This document shows, piece after piece, positions 1 to 7,506 of a stretch of 10,240 bases of DNA. Every line of letters begins with the position of its first letter. Position 1 is the stretch's first letter. The position numbers were made by a program, and so were the translations under genes. Below the pieces are notes generated by a model, which made no database searches, was not told the origin of the DNA, and saw only the letters and a program-made list of their open reading frames with translations. The stretch is from Podila epigama (Eukaryota > Mortierellomycota > Mortierellomycetes > Mortierellales > Mortierellaceae): assembly GCA_015679605.1 (NCBI GenBank), contig JAAAVE010000033.1, forward strand, positions 1 through 10,240, in the 5' to 3' direction.

Positions 1-15
1 TTTATCGCCTGCCAG

Positions 16-1360
16 TCTTCATTGTACCAATCAGCCAAGAATGTGTCATCGACCGCAGCTTCTCGCTCTGGAATCATCTCTGTGCTGGGACATATCAAGG
101 ATACTTGCCTCCTTCTTGGGTAGGTTTTCTTGGTGTTTTTTTTGTGTTCTTTATGACAAGGAGGGTGATCCAGGATGGAACGAACTGCTTGAATTATGCA
201 GTATGAAACGCAGTATGAGATTCAATATGAAAAAAAAGAGATATCATCACACGCTAATGGTCATACCAACATTGTTCATTCTTTTGGGTCAACAATATAG
301 GCATATTTACTCAAAGGAGGGACCTCGTGCACTCTACAAAGGATTGGGTCCTAACCTGGTCGGTGTCATTCCAGCAAGGCAAGTCTTTTTTTCAAGAGTG
401 ATTTCAAAGATAGGAGGATAGACAATGAATGTGTGTGTGTGTGCATGTGTGTGTGGAACAGACTCGGGAAGAGTGTCACACAAACATTAGGAGAATCCGG
501 CAACATTTCTGGCGCTAACATCTAATTTTTGTTGCTGACTCTGAATCTTTCTCCAAACCTCACAGGGCGATCAACTTTGCTACATATGGAAATGGTAAAA
601 AGTTGTATACCGAGTTGAATGGTGGAAAAGAGACCACACTCGTACATTTGTCCTCAGCGGCCACAGCAGGTAAGCAACAAAAACTCAAAACTGACGACTG
701 AATATCTACCAAAAGATCATGCATAAAATGGGACCTACTTTTTGTGAAGAGTGTGTATTCACCTTGTCCTTTTTTTTCTACCTAGGCGTTGTGACGGCGA
801 CAGTGACAAACCCGATTTGGTTGGTCAAGACTAGAATGCAGCTTCAGCAGGAGGGTGTGCGGCAGTACAAGAACAGTCTTGACTGCGTAGTGCAGTTGTT
901 GAGGACAGAGGGCATTCGTGGCATGTACCGTGGTCTGAGCGCGTCGTATCTGGGGGTGGCAGAAGGTGCGATTCAGTGGGTGATCTATGAACAACTCAAG
1001 ACAACATTCGCTGAGCATCGCCGGATTTCACGCGAAGTGTTGGGTAAGCCCCAGGGGTATATTGTTGGCGGCAAGGATGTGGAAGAGTGGGTGCATTACC
1101 TGGGTGCTGCAGGTGCGGCCAAGTTTGTGGCGTCGGCGATCACATACCCACACGAGGTGCTTCGGACACGACTCCGCCAGACGCCAGTGGGCGGTGCCCC
1201 AGCAAAGTATACCGGACTGAAGCAGACATTCCAGTTAGTGTTGAAGGAGGAAGGAGTAGCGGCTCTGTATGGAGGATTGACGGCCCACATGATGCGTGTC
1301 GTGCCCAATGCTGCCATCATGTTCTTTTGCTACGAGGCCATCATGCATCGATTCGGTTAA
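16..1360 (+). CDS. rim2: RIM2/SLC25A33/36-type mitochondrial pyrimidine nucleotide carrier, 5'-partial, four exons
   Basis: Inner-membrane mitochondrial carrier. The family moves pyrimidine (deoxy)nucleotides into the matrix and, in yeast, also affects iron use. I read exons at 16-119, 301-378, 566-669 and 786-1360. They sum to 861 nt and splice in frame to 286 residues plus TAA. Seen in the product: [20 protein letters not shown] in exon 2, the second-repeat signature PIWLVKTR (residues 105-112; Trp in place of the usual acidic residue, typical of this subfamily), GLSASYLG, and the third-repeat signature PHEVLR (217-222) followed by TRLRQTP. The last three match my recollection of yeast Rim2 closely. 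Missing upstream is the first repeat's odd helix with its PxD signature, probably 60-90 residues. Exon 1 is inferred from a tttatcgcctgccag acceptor at 1-15 and the phase-0 open frame after it. Confidence is high for exons 2-4, moderate for exon 1. The reading frame is intact, so this is not a pseudogene. Confidence 0.93.
120..300 (+). other. rim2: intron in the carrier gene (181 nt, GT-AG)
   Basis: Donor gtaggt at 120 and acceptor aatatag ending at 300. The split codon GG/G restores Gly followed by HIYSKEGP, so the carrier frame runs on. Without splicing, the exon 1 frame hits TAG at 121-123. A CTAAT element near 254-258 could be the branch site. Confidence 0.8.
379..565 (+). other. rim2: GC-AG intron in the carrier gene (187 nt)
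   Basis: The exon ends ..GCAAG and the intron starts gcaagt, which matches the GC-donor consensus AG|GCAAGT. The acceptor is cctcacag ending at 565. Joining AG to G gives Arg and yields [15 protein letters not shown], the expected carrier sequence. No GT near the exon end keeps that frame. The intron carries a (GT)n tract at 431-455. Confidence 0.85.
431..455 (+). repeat. (GT)n microsatellite inside the GC-AG intron
   Basis: Imperfect GT dinucleotide run of about 25 nt, interrupted once by gcat. It lies in the intron and does not affect coding. Confidence 0.85.
670..785 (+). other. rim2: intron in the carrier gene (116 nt, GT-AG)
   Basis: Donor gtaagc at 670 and acceptor ttctacctag ending at 785, with a pyrimidine-rich stretch (tccttttttttcta) just before it. 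The split codon G/GC gives Gly and joins SSAATAG to VVTATVTNP, the expected start of the second carrier repeat. Confidence 0.9.
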
Positions 1361-1390
1361 GTCTTTTCTAATGCAACTGTTCATGTTTGA

Positions 1391-1430
1391 TCTTTCTTTC
1401 TTTCTTTCTATCTTTCTTTCTTTCTCTTTC
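1391..1430 (+). repeat. (TTTC)n microsatellite in the carrier 3' UTR
   Basis: About ten tetranucleotide units with one A interruption, starting 31 nt after the carrier stop codon. Confidence 0.9.
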
Positions 1431-1679
1431 ATTTTTCATTTTTCTTGCATCTCTTCGAAACTTCATTTTTGCATAGTTGTTCCTTTTCTCTTCTTTTTTA
1501 TTTCACTTGGCTCTCAAGACTTTAGACGGCATCCAGCTTTTTTCTCATTCTCATTCTTTTCTCTTTTTCTCTCACTTTCTACTCGTTTGTTTCTTGTCAA
1601 AGAGCTTTTTAACACTTTGTTTGTTATTCATTTTTTTTTCTTTCTCATTAGTTACCTTGTATACTATTATAGCAAAAAC

Positions 1680-1685
1680 AATAAA
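1680..1685 (+). promoter_or_regulatory. AATAAA polyadenylation signal, probably for the carrier gene
   Basis: Canonical hexamer in an A/T-rich context (acaataaaatataaaatcg) about 320 nt after the carrier stop. It is the only exact AATAAA I noticed between the two convergent genes on this strand. A functional role is inferred. Confidence 0.45.
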
Positions 1686-2025
1686 ATATAAAATCGAAAA
1701 AAATATCCTCGCTATTCATCCATAATAATGCCTAACCATCAAACAGCAAGTGTCATGTCATGTCATCCTATGTCGCTCATGCTACTTGTTCATGTACTCG
1801 CATGTTGAATGTTGTGCAACCACAGAAATGACAGTAGCGGAGAAAACAAACGGTGAAAAAAAAAAAAAAAGGTTCTAATTTTAATGCTTGCTGTCTATTG
1901 AGTTTCCTCCTGATCCTCCTACTCCTCCCTGGCTTTTCTTTTTTCTTCTTTCCCCCTTCCCCCTCCCCTCCTTCCTGTCCCTTTTCAATTCCTTCCTGTC
2001 TATCGTCTTTTTTACCAGTCTTGCC

Positions 2026-2064
2026 TTGTTGTTGCTGCTGCTGTTGTTGTTGTCGTCGTCGTTG
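2026..2064 (+). repeat. block-structured trinucleotide array: TTG3 CTG3 TTG3 TCG3 TTG
   Basis: Thirteen in-register trinucleotides in blocks of three that differ by one base. It is non-coding in this context, beyond the end of the minus-strand gene. Confidence 0.85.
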
Positions 2065-2083
2065 TGCGAATATATAATATGAT

Positions 2084-2121
2084 TGTATGTATGTATTGTA
2101 TTGTATGTATGTATGTATGTG
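2084..2121 (+). repeat. (GTAT)n microsatellite
   Basis: Imperfect run of GTAT units with TTGTA interruptions, ending 12 nt before the stop codon of the minus-strand gene, so it lies in that gene's 3' UTR. Confidence 0.85.
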
Positions 2122-2132
2122 TGTTTATGTGT

Positions 2133-2771
2133 TTATCCTTTACTGCTCTTGAAACCTGCGTGCTGGGCAAGCAGGAACCGCTTTTCTTCAAAGCCTTCGA
2201 GACAACTTGGGAAACACATGTCAACAGGCAATGTGCATTTGGGCAGACACTTTAGAAGCTTGCGGACGGCAGAACCGGAAAAGACACGGCAGTAGGATCC
2301 ATTTCCGTTGGGTTCATAATTCTTGCGCAAGAAACCCTTCTTGGAGCAGTCAAAGACATAGTCGTTGTCATTGTTGTAAGAGATCAGGTTATCAAAGAGG
2401 ACGTCCTTGGGTTCATTGTAGAGAAAGACAACGTCATCCTCGACGATCATACAGTAGACCTTGTCGCACTGTTGCAAGGCATAGATGTAGATCTTTCGGA
2501 TAATGTCCTCCTTGGATCCAGTCAGATCCATGTCCCTTCGCTCCACAAGGTCAGAGGGCTTGACCGGTGCAAAGTCGATACGGTTCTTCATGGCGACGAT
2601 ATTCTGTGCTCGATTGGAGGCAATGACGATTGATAGACGCTCCCGCAAGGTACCATCGATATTGAATCGGCTGCGAGAGATCAAGTACAAAGGTTCGATG
2701 TAGAGTGTAAGGAGGACGATGACCTGGACAAGGGCGGCAAGAGCCAACAATAAATGACGCTTTCTTGGCAT
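2133..2771 (-). CDS. small type II membrane protein, probable PGAP4/MGAT4-like glycosyltransferase
   Basis: 212 residues, single exon. The start at 2771 gives MPRKRHLLL: a basic tip followed by one hydrophobic segment (about residues 6-31), a signal anchor placing the rest in the ER/Golgi lumen. The lumenal part has LSIVIASNR (46-54), a CMIVEDDVV strand with acidic EDD at 111-113 (a DxD-like metal and sugar-nucleotide site in GT-A folds), YVFDCSKKG, and a conserved-looking end with paired cysteines and RFLLAQHAGFKSS (198-210). Eight lumenal cysteines (102, 107, 142, 161, 175, 179, 186, 190) suggest disulfides. The C-terminal block resembles fungal PGAP4-type proteins as I remember them, which add sugar to GPI anchors. 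At 212 residues it is short against human PGAP4 (about 400). The start is chosen for its position before the anchor and good context (cacaATGcc). The frame stays open 94 codons further upstream, but that part looks like leader. Enzyme class is an inference. Confidence 0.8.
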   Translation of the reverse strand: MPRKRHLLLALAALVQVIVLLTLYIEPLYLISRSRFNIDGTLRERLSIVIASNRAQNIVAMKNRIDFAPVKPSDLVERRDMDLTGSKEDIIRKIYIYALQQCDKVYCMIVEDDVVFLYNEPKDVLFDNLISYNNDNDYVFDCSKKGFLRKNYEPNGNGSYCRVFSGSAVRKLLKCLPKCTLPVDMCFPSCLEGFEEKRFLLAQHAGFKSSKG

Positions 2772-2991
2772 TGTGTATTGTATTAGTTGTTGTTGATGTT
2801 GATGATGATGGTAAAGAGCAAGTCTTTGATTTTGCTCAAGATGTAGATGATGGTGATTCCTTGATAGGCTTGTTCTTTTTTGTTTCCTTTGTTCCCAGGA
2901 TGGATTGGTATTCCGTTGCTTAGATGATGGCGGTTTTAGTTGTACTTGAATAAATAGGTAAGCAGGATGGGTGAGGATGGATGAGGATGAG

Positions 2992-3013
2992 GATGATGAT
3001 GATGATGATGATG
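2992..3013 (+). repeat. (GAT)n microsatellite
   Basis: Seven perfect GAT units plus one base, immediately followed by the heptanucleotide array. Upstream of the minus-strand gene. Confidence 0.9.
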
Positions 3014-3048
3014 AAGAAAGAAGAAAGAAGAAAGAAGAAAGAAGAAAG
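3014..3048 (+). repeat. heptanucleotide tandem array (AAGAAAG)5
   Basis: Five perfect 7-nt copies abutting the GAT array, in the probable leader or promoter of the minus-strand gene. On the minus strand it reads as a C/T-only tract. Confidence 0.9.
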
Positions 3049-3076
3049 AACAAGATGGTTGGACTGCATACGTTTT

Positions 3077-3112
3077 AAAAAAAAAAAATAAAAATAAAAA
3101 AAATAAAAAAAA
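3077..3112 (+). repeat. A-rich tract with single T interruptions
   Basis: 36 nt of A with three isolated T bases. On the minus strand it is a poly(T) element upstream of the glycosyltransferase-like gene, a type of sequence that can disfavour nucleosomes. Confidence 0.8.
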
Positions 3113-3677
3113 GGGACTAGTTCTTTTTTGCCAGGGCAAGGGTCACCTTTCCACTGGGAAAAAAGTGACTTGCAAGAAAATCTTTTTATTTTAAGCTTTT
3201 TTTTCTTGTCTTTTCCTATTGGCCCATTCTGGCACAGCCCCAAAATCCCCCAATAGTCCATCCGCCGAGAGACTCTGCGAATGATGCGAATGGTGACGGT
3301 TCTGTGGCTTGCACAAGGGCGCCAGTTACATGACGAGAAGGTGTCCATCATGTACGTACAGTACCAGAACGTCTGGACTGTGGTCTAATGTGTGTACGTG
3401 AGATTTGCAACGTGTCAATGCCATGGTGGTGGTTATTCTCTCTCAAAGGGTTGTGATGTTATTTTCCAAAAAGAAGCAATAGAAGCAAAACAATGCAGAC
3501 AAAGCAAAGTCGTTGCTTTTGTTCGACTCTTTGCATGCATTAATAATGTCATGTCCCATCCCTCCACTCGTTTACATCAATTGCGCACAAACACACTCTC
3601 TTTTTTAACTTGCATGTTTTTTTACACCGCTCAGGTGCACTCTGCCACCCAGCGGCGCTGCTGCGTCGCTCTTAATT

Positions 3678-3720
3678 TGAGTTGGAGTTGAGTTGGAGTT
3701 GGAGATGGAGTTGAGTTGAG
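3678..3720 (+). repeat. degenerate GAGTTG/GGAGTTGA minisatellite
   Basis: About seven units of GAGTTG or GGAGTT with one GAGATG variant, around 240 nt before the LRR-like gene's ATG. Confidence 0.8.
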
Positions 3721-3778
3721 AGCCAACATCTTCAATGGTTTACGTTCAAACGGCAAAAAAAAAAAGGAGAATACATCT

Positions 3779-3802
3779 CTTTTTCTTTTTCTTTTTCTTT
3801 TT
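3779..3802 (+). repeat. hexanucleotide array (CTTTTT)4
   Basis: Four perfect hexamers inside a longer C/T-only stretch upstream of the LRR-like gene. An A11 tract at 3755-3765 lies just before it. Confidence 0.9.
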
Positions 3803-3860
3803 CTTTCTTCTTTCATCTCTTTGTCATATTATCGTCCTCCCCTTTCCTGTATCACACGCA

Positions 3861-3914
3861 CATCCATCCATCTATCCATTCATCCATCCCTCTATCCACT
3901 CACTCATCCACCCA
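3861..3914 (+). repeat. imperfect (CATC)n tract in the probable 5' UTR of the LRR-like gene
   Basis: Tetranucleotide CATC/TATC/CACT units over about 54 nt, pyrimidine-biased and ending about 50 nt before the start codon. Confidence 0.8.
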
Positions 3915-3921
3915 CACCTTC

Positions 3922-3944
3922 AAGAAAGAAAGAAAGAAAGAAAA
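3922..3944 (+). repeat. (GAAA)n tract 20 nt before the LRR-like gene start codon
   Basis: Five to six AAGA/GAAA units, a purine-only strand switch after the pyrimidine tracts. Probably leader sequence. Confidence 0.85.
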
Positions 3945-3962
3945 ACGAAACTACCTTTCACC

Positions 3963-6900
3963 ATGACCGAGTATCAAACGTTTCGCCTAATAGATCCCAT
4001 GGGAGAGACAACAACAACACGGATAGAGGTTTCCGAGGACGAAGAAACGGGACAGAAACTCGTCTTTTGGGATGACATCGAAGATCAGTTCCCTGGCATC
4101 CAAAGCGTCAGGGATGGTGACATTGCCGTCACCTTTGCCAGAGACTCGAAGCGCAAGAGGTAACGCATGCCACCCCATGTGAGTTGAAACTATAACACAC
4201 ACATGTTACCATCCAGTACCATCCATGTCCAACAAAGATGTAGTTCATAGTTCATACCCATGTCCCATTGTCTATCGCCAGCCCAATGCTCATGTCTCAT
4301 CTCTCATCCATACTCATTCTCATGACCTCAAAGGATAGAACCACGGTGCATCGTATATCGGCCAAATGCCATCCTGGATGTGGTCCTGCTGAATGCTGGC
4401 TCGCCAGTGGTCACCCTTCACAACAGCAACTCTATCTATCGCTCGCATTCCACCGGCTCCACAACCTTCTTACCTGCAAACGGGTCTTATACTCACCTAG
4501 CCGAAATCTTCCCCACCATCCACATTACAAGTCCTGCTGCTCAAGACCCGTACCTGGCCAACTACAGCAACCAGGATCTGGATCTAGTATTGTCTCCAGC
4601 CGTTGCAGACATCTCGATCGCTTCTCAACCATCCACTGACATGGTCGGAACGGCCACTGTCCTCACACACTCTCCATCCAGTACCAACTGGGAGAGCCAA
4701 GTGAACCTCGATTCACCATCTCAGTCCCCATCCTTATCCTCATCCACTTCAATCATCCGATCCTCCAGTCAGTTTGCCCCCAAGATCCAATCGACCCTAC
4801 AGCAATCAGCTCAACTCTTTGGACACTTTGAACAATCCATCAAACTAGGACAATTGACACAAGCTGAATCCATCAAGCAAGAGATCCGCACCCATTTTGG
4901 AGACTTGGCTGCTGAAATCTCCAAAAACAAGGAGCTTCAACTCCAAACCCTTGAACTCCAACAAACCGCTGCCGAGATGCAACAAAAGATGCTGACGATG
5001 CAACAACGTGCCCTCGATCGCCTTGCCGTGATCCAATCGCGTGTCCAAGCATTGTTAACAACTACTTATGAACTGCACGAATACCCTATCCCACGCCTCT
5101 TCATCGTCCTCCCACGACCCACCGACACCTGGGATCGTCTCAACCCCTTCACTCATAAATTCCGACTCTACTTTTTATGCGAATGTGGCGAACACACCAA
5201 ATCACCTGGTTCAAAGATTTCACATCATATTCATCTCGCTCGCCACGAGGGCTACGATGTCGATCGACCAACAGAGTTTTTTGAAAAGTATGGCCCCTAT
5301 GTCCTCATCATGATGGAAATGATCCGTTATGGAGTCGCCACCGCCGGTATTGTCGTTCCAGCCTTGGCCAACTCGCGTTTACTCGACGGATTTGATTCAG
5401 TCTCGGAGGGCGCAGGACTCTTTTTCGGCAAGGATTCATTTGGTACCCTTGTCCAGGAGGCGATCGATTATGTTCAGAGACGGACATTACCCGATGTCAA
5501 CCAAGCGCCGCTCATGAACGATAGTGGGTCTTTGAGTGAAGCAAGTACCAATGGAACAACAGCAACTACAGGAGGAGGAGGAGGAGGAGGAGGAGCAGCA
5601 ACAACATCAACGACAACATCAACGGATCCCAATCTTGATCTGGATTTCGCGGGTCAGGTTGCACTCGAAGGCGCTGATCTGCGTCAGTTGGCATCGTTTC
5701 TAAAGAACAAGGATGAAGCCAAAGTACTCGGAAACCTCTACAGGATCGTCACAGCAGAGGGTCATGTCAAGTGGGTCTGCCTCGATCACTACCGCGAAAA
5801 CTATCGCGAGGCGTCTTTACAGCAGTTCAAGGACACGGTTGCTGTCAACGGTGGTACCTTTGACCAAGCTACAGGCAAAGTCCAGGTTCGGTTGACATCC
5901 ACCATCATGGCGCGTCAGTTCTATGATGCACTCGAACAGGCAAAGTTTATCCAAGAGTTGTCACTTTTCCTTGACTGGGACACGTCCCTCGAAGACTTGA
6001 GGATGCTGCGGGACACGATGGTTCGGACAAATATTGTTGGCTTGAAACTCGATTGCTGTAATGCTACCGGACCTTCACGCGATATTCTCCTCAACCGGAC
6101 AAAGAGATACGATCCAATCATCCAGATGTTGACCAACACTAAACTCCAGTCCTTGACTTTGGTTCGATGTGAAGGTTTCTGGTCACGCTTGAGCAAAATG
6201 AGCCATGTCTCTGGTGGTGCCGCACCATCCACTTTGTCTTCTTCACCGTCTTCATCATCATCTTCTTCTTCCCCTTCTTCGTCATCATCTTCTTCACATT
6301 CATCTTCATCAGCACCCGCCCAGAACATCTTACCTGCTTTTGCATTCCAGCTCCGGACACTCACCATCCAAAGCGCCATGGATAACTGGAAACATGACCA
6401 GCATCGTCTTGCCGAAATCTTGCGCCAGAGTCCAAAATTGACTGAACTCAAACTTCAAGTCGCAGACTCGGATGCAGCGTTCGAGGTCATCAAAGCAAAC
6501 ACGAATGGATTCCAGCACTTGCGACTCTTGAATCTGAGTGTCATCCATTCAAATCAACAGGAACAAGTGGATGTCACATTTGCGGACGATGGGAGCGGTG
6601 AGATTGCAAAAGTGGTTATTTCGACCAACAAGCGACCTTATACCCAACTCGCTTATTCTGGCAAGGTTGTCAAACTCGTCATGTACCACGAATTCGGGAT
6701 GCAACAAGAAGGTGCGCAACTTCGTTCCGTCCTCGAAAAGAACAAGTCGCTTCGCGAACTTGGTGTTCGATGCCATGTCTCTGGGTTCGTGGCATTATTT
6801 GATCTGGTGCGCTGTGGATTAATCAACCACGAGGACTTTAAGCGATGCGAGATTCAGGATCTGGCAGGATGGAACAAATTATATTCGACCAACCTCAAGG

Positions 6901-7475
6901 ATACCCTTGCAACACGTCTCGAACTTACTAGTACAGATTCTACAGGACGTGAGAATATCTTTGCTGCCTATGGTTGGGCGATTCGGACGATCCCGAGCGG
7001 CATCCAGTTCACCACCTCGTTGGCTTCTGCATTGGACAAATGCACGACGAACCCAGTAGGCCCCAGCCCAATGCAATCACTCTCCATCCCACCGATCCTT
7101 GAACGACTTTGTCTCGACATTACCAAACTGGATCCCGTTTGTTTGAATCATCTCATCGCCTTTGTCGACCGCTGTGAACGTCTGTACAAGTTTGAGCTTG
7201 TCGTCCGATGGAACAATAGCACTCTCAACACGGGTGTGATTGCAAAGGCGATTGCACGTCTTGCGCCTCGCATCACACACCTTCGCCTCTGTGTCTACAA
7301 TCTCCTCCCTCTCCTCTTTGACCTTGCAACAAGTATGGTACCCCGTTATGATGGACCCCGTTTCGTCCCTGGTGCTACAATGCCTCTGTTGAAAGAACTT
7401 GAGGTTGTACCGACTTCGGTCGATTCATTACCGCCTGCCATCGTGTCCTCACCCTCACACAGACGACAGCCTAGT

Positions 7476-7506
<31 letters not shown>

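Larger units (their letters stand above)
1361..2132. other. convergent 3' intergenic region (772 nt)
   Basis: Lies between the stop codons of the carrier (+) and the glycosyltransferase-like gene (-). No coding sequence is supported: translations are almost only Phe, Ser, Leu and Cys from T-rich DNA. From left to right it holds a (TTTC)n tract, about 250 nt of T-rich DNA, an AATAAA signal, a short (ATGTC)3 run near 1751-1766, an A15 tract at 1856-1870, C/T-rich DNA at 1890-2020, a trinucleotide block array and a (GTAT)n tract. Confidence 0.75.
2772..3962. other. 1.2 kb divergent upstream region
   Basis: Separates the start codons of the minus-strand glycosyltransferase-like gene and the plus-strand LRR-like gene, so it must hold both promoters and 5' UTRs. 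No coding sequence is supported. CCAAT elements are visible at 2904-2908 and 3218-3222 (minus) and 3250-3254 (plus). Their use is unproven and I see no convincing TATA box. The complex, repeat-free part is about 3115-3660. Tandem repeats crowd both ends: GAT and heptamer arrays and an A-rich tract on the left, and GAGTTG, CTTTTT, CATC and GAAA tracts on the right. The C/T-rich stretch at 3776-3920 just before the plus-strand ATG fits a fungal core promoter or leader. Confidence 0.7.

Noticed and set aside
41-421. 126-codon frame beginning at ATG 41 as the start of the carrier gene
   Set aside because: It reads through an intron. The 5' part is out of the carrier frame and has no carrier similarity, while frame 1 before 119 joins correctly to the exon at 301.
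719-785. ATG 719 as an independent start for the carrier C-terminal half
   Set aside because: It lies inside an intron with good donor and acceptor sites, and the first 22 residues have no carrier character. The gene is spliced, not split or broken.
1296-1725. Phe/Ser-rich frames after the carrier stop codon
   Set aside because: They are translations of a T-rich 3' UTR with TTTC repeats.
2992-3048. CRISPR-like or transposon-end array
   Set aside because: Units are 3 and 7 nt with no spacers, terminal inverted repeats or target duplications. They are simple microsatellites in a eukaryotic genome.
2920-3351. 143-codon minus-strand frame upstream of the glycosyltransferase-like gene
   Set aside because: More than half is Lys, Phe or Ile from A-rich and GAT repeats. 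The remaining 60 residues show no motif. It is better read as promoter or leader.
3735-3962. In-frame N-terminal extension of the LRR-like gene from an upstream start
   Set aside because: The translation is Phe, Leu, Ser, His and Lys from C/T and GAAA repeats, typical of leader DNA, and ATG 3963 has a strong context.
4380-4382. GTG at 4380 as the start of the LRR-like protein
   Set aside because: A non-ATG start is unlikely in a fungal nuclear gene, and the upstream ATG exon joins in frame through a proper GT-AG intron.
5921-6451. 176-codon minus-strand frame with a long Asp/Glu run
   Set aside because: It mirrors the poly-Ser tract of the LRR-like gene. The acidic run is just the complement of serine codons, and flanking residues have no domain-like pattern.
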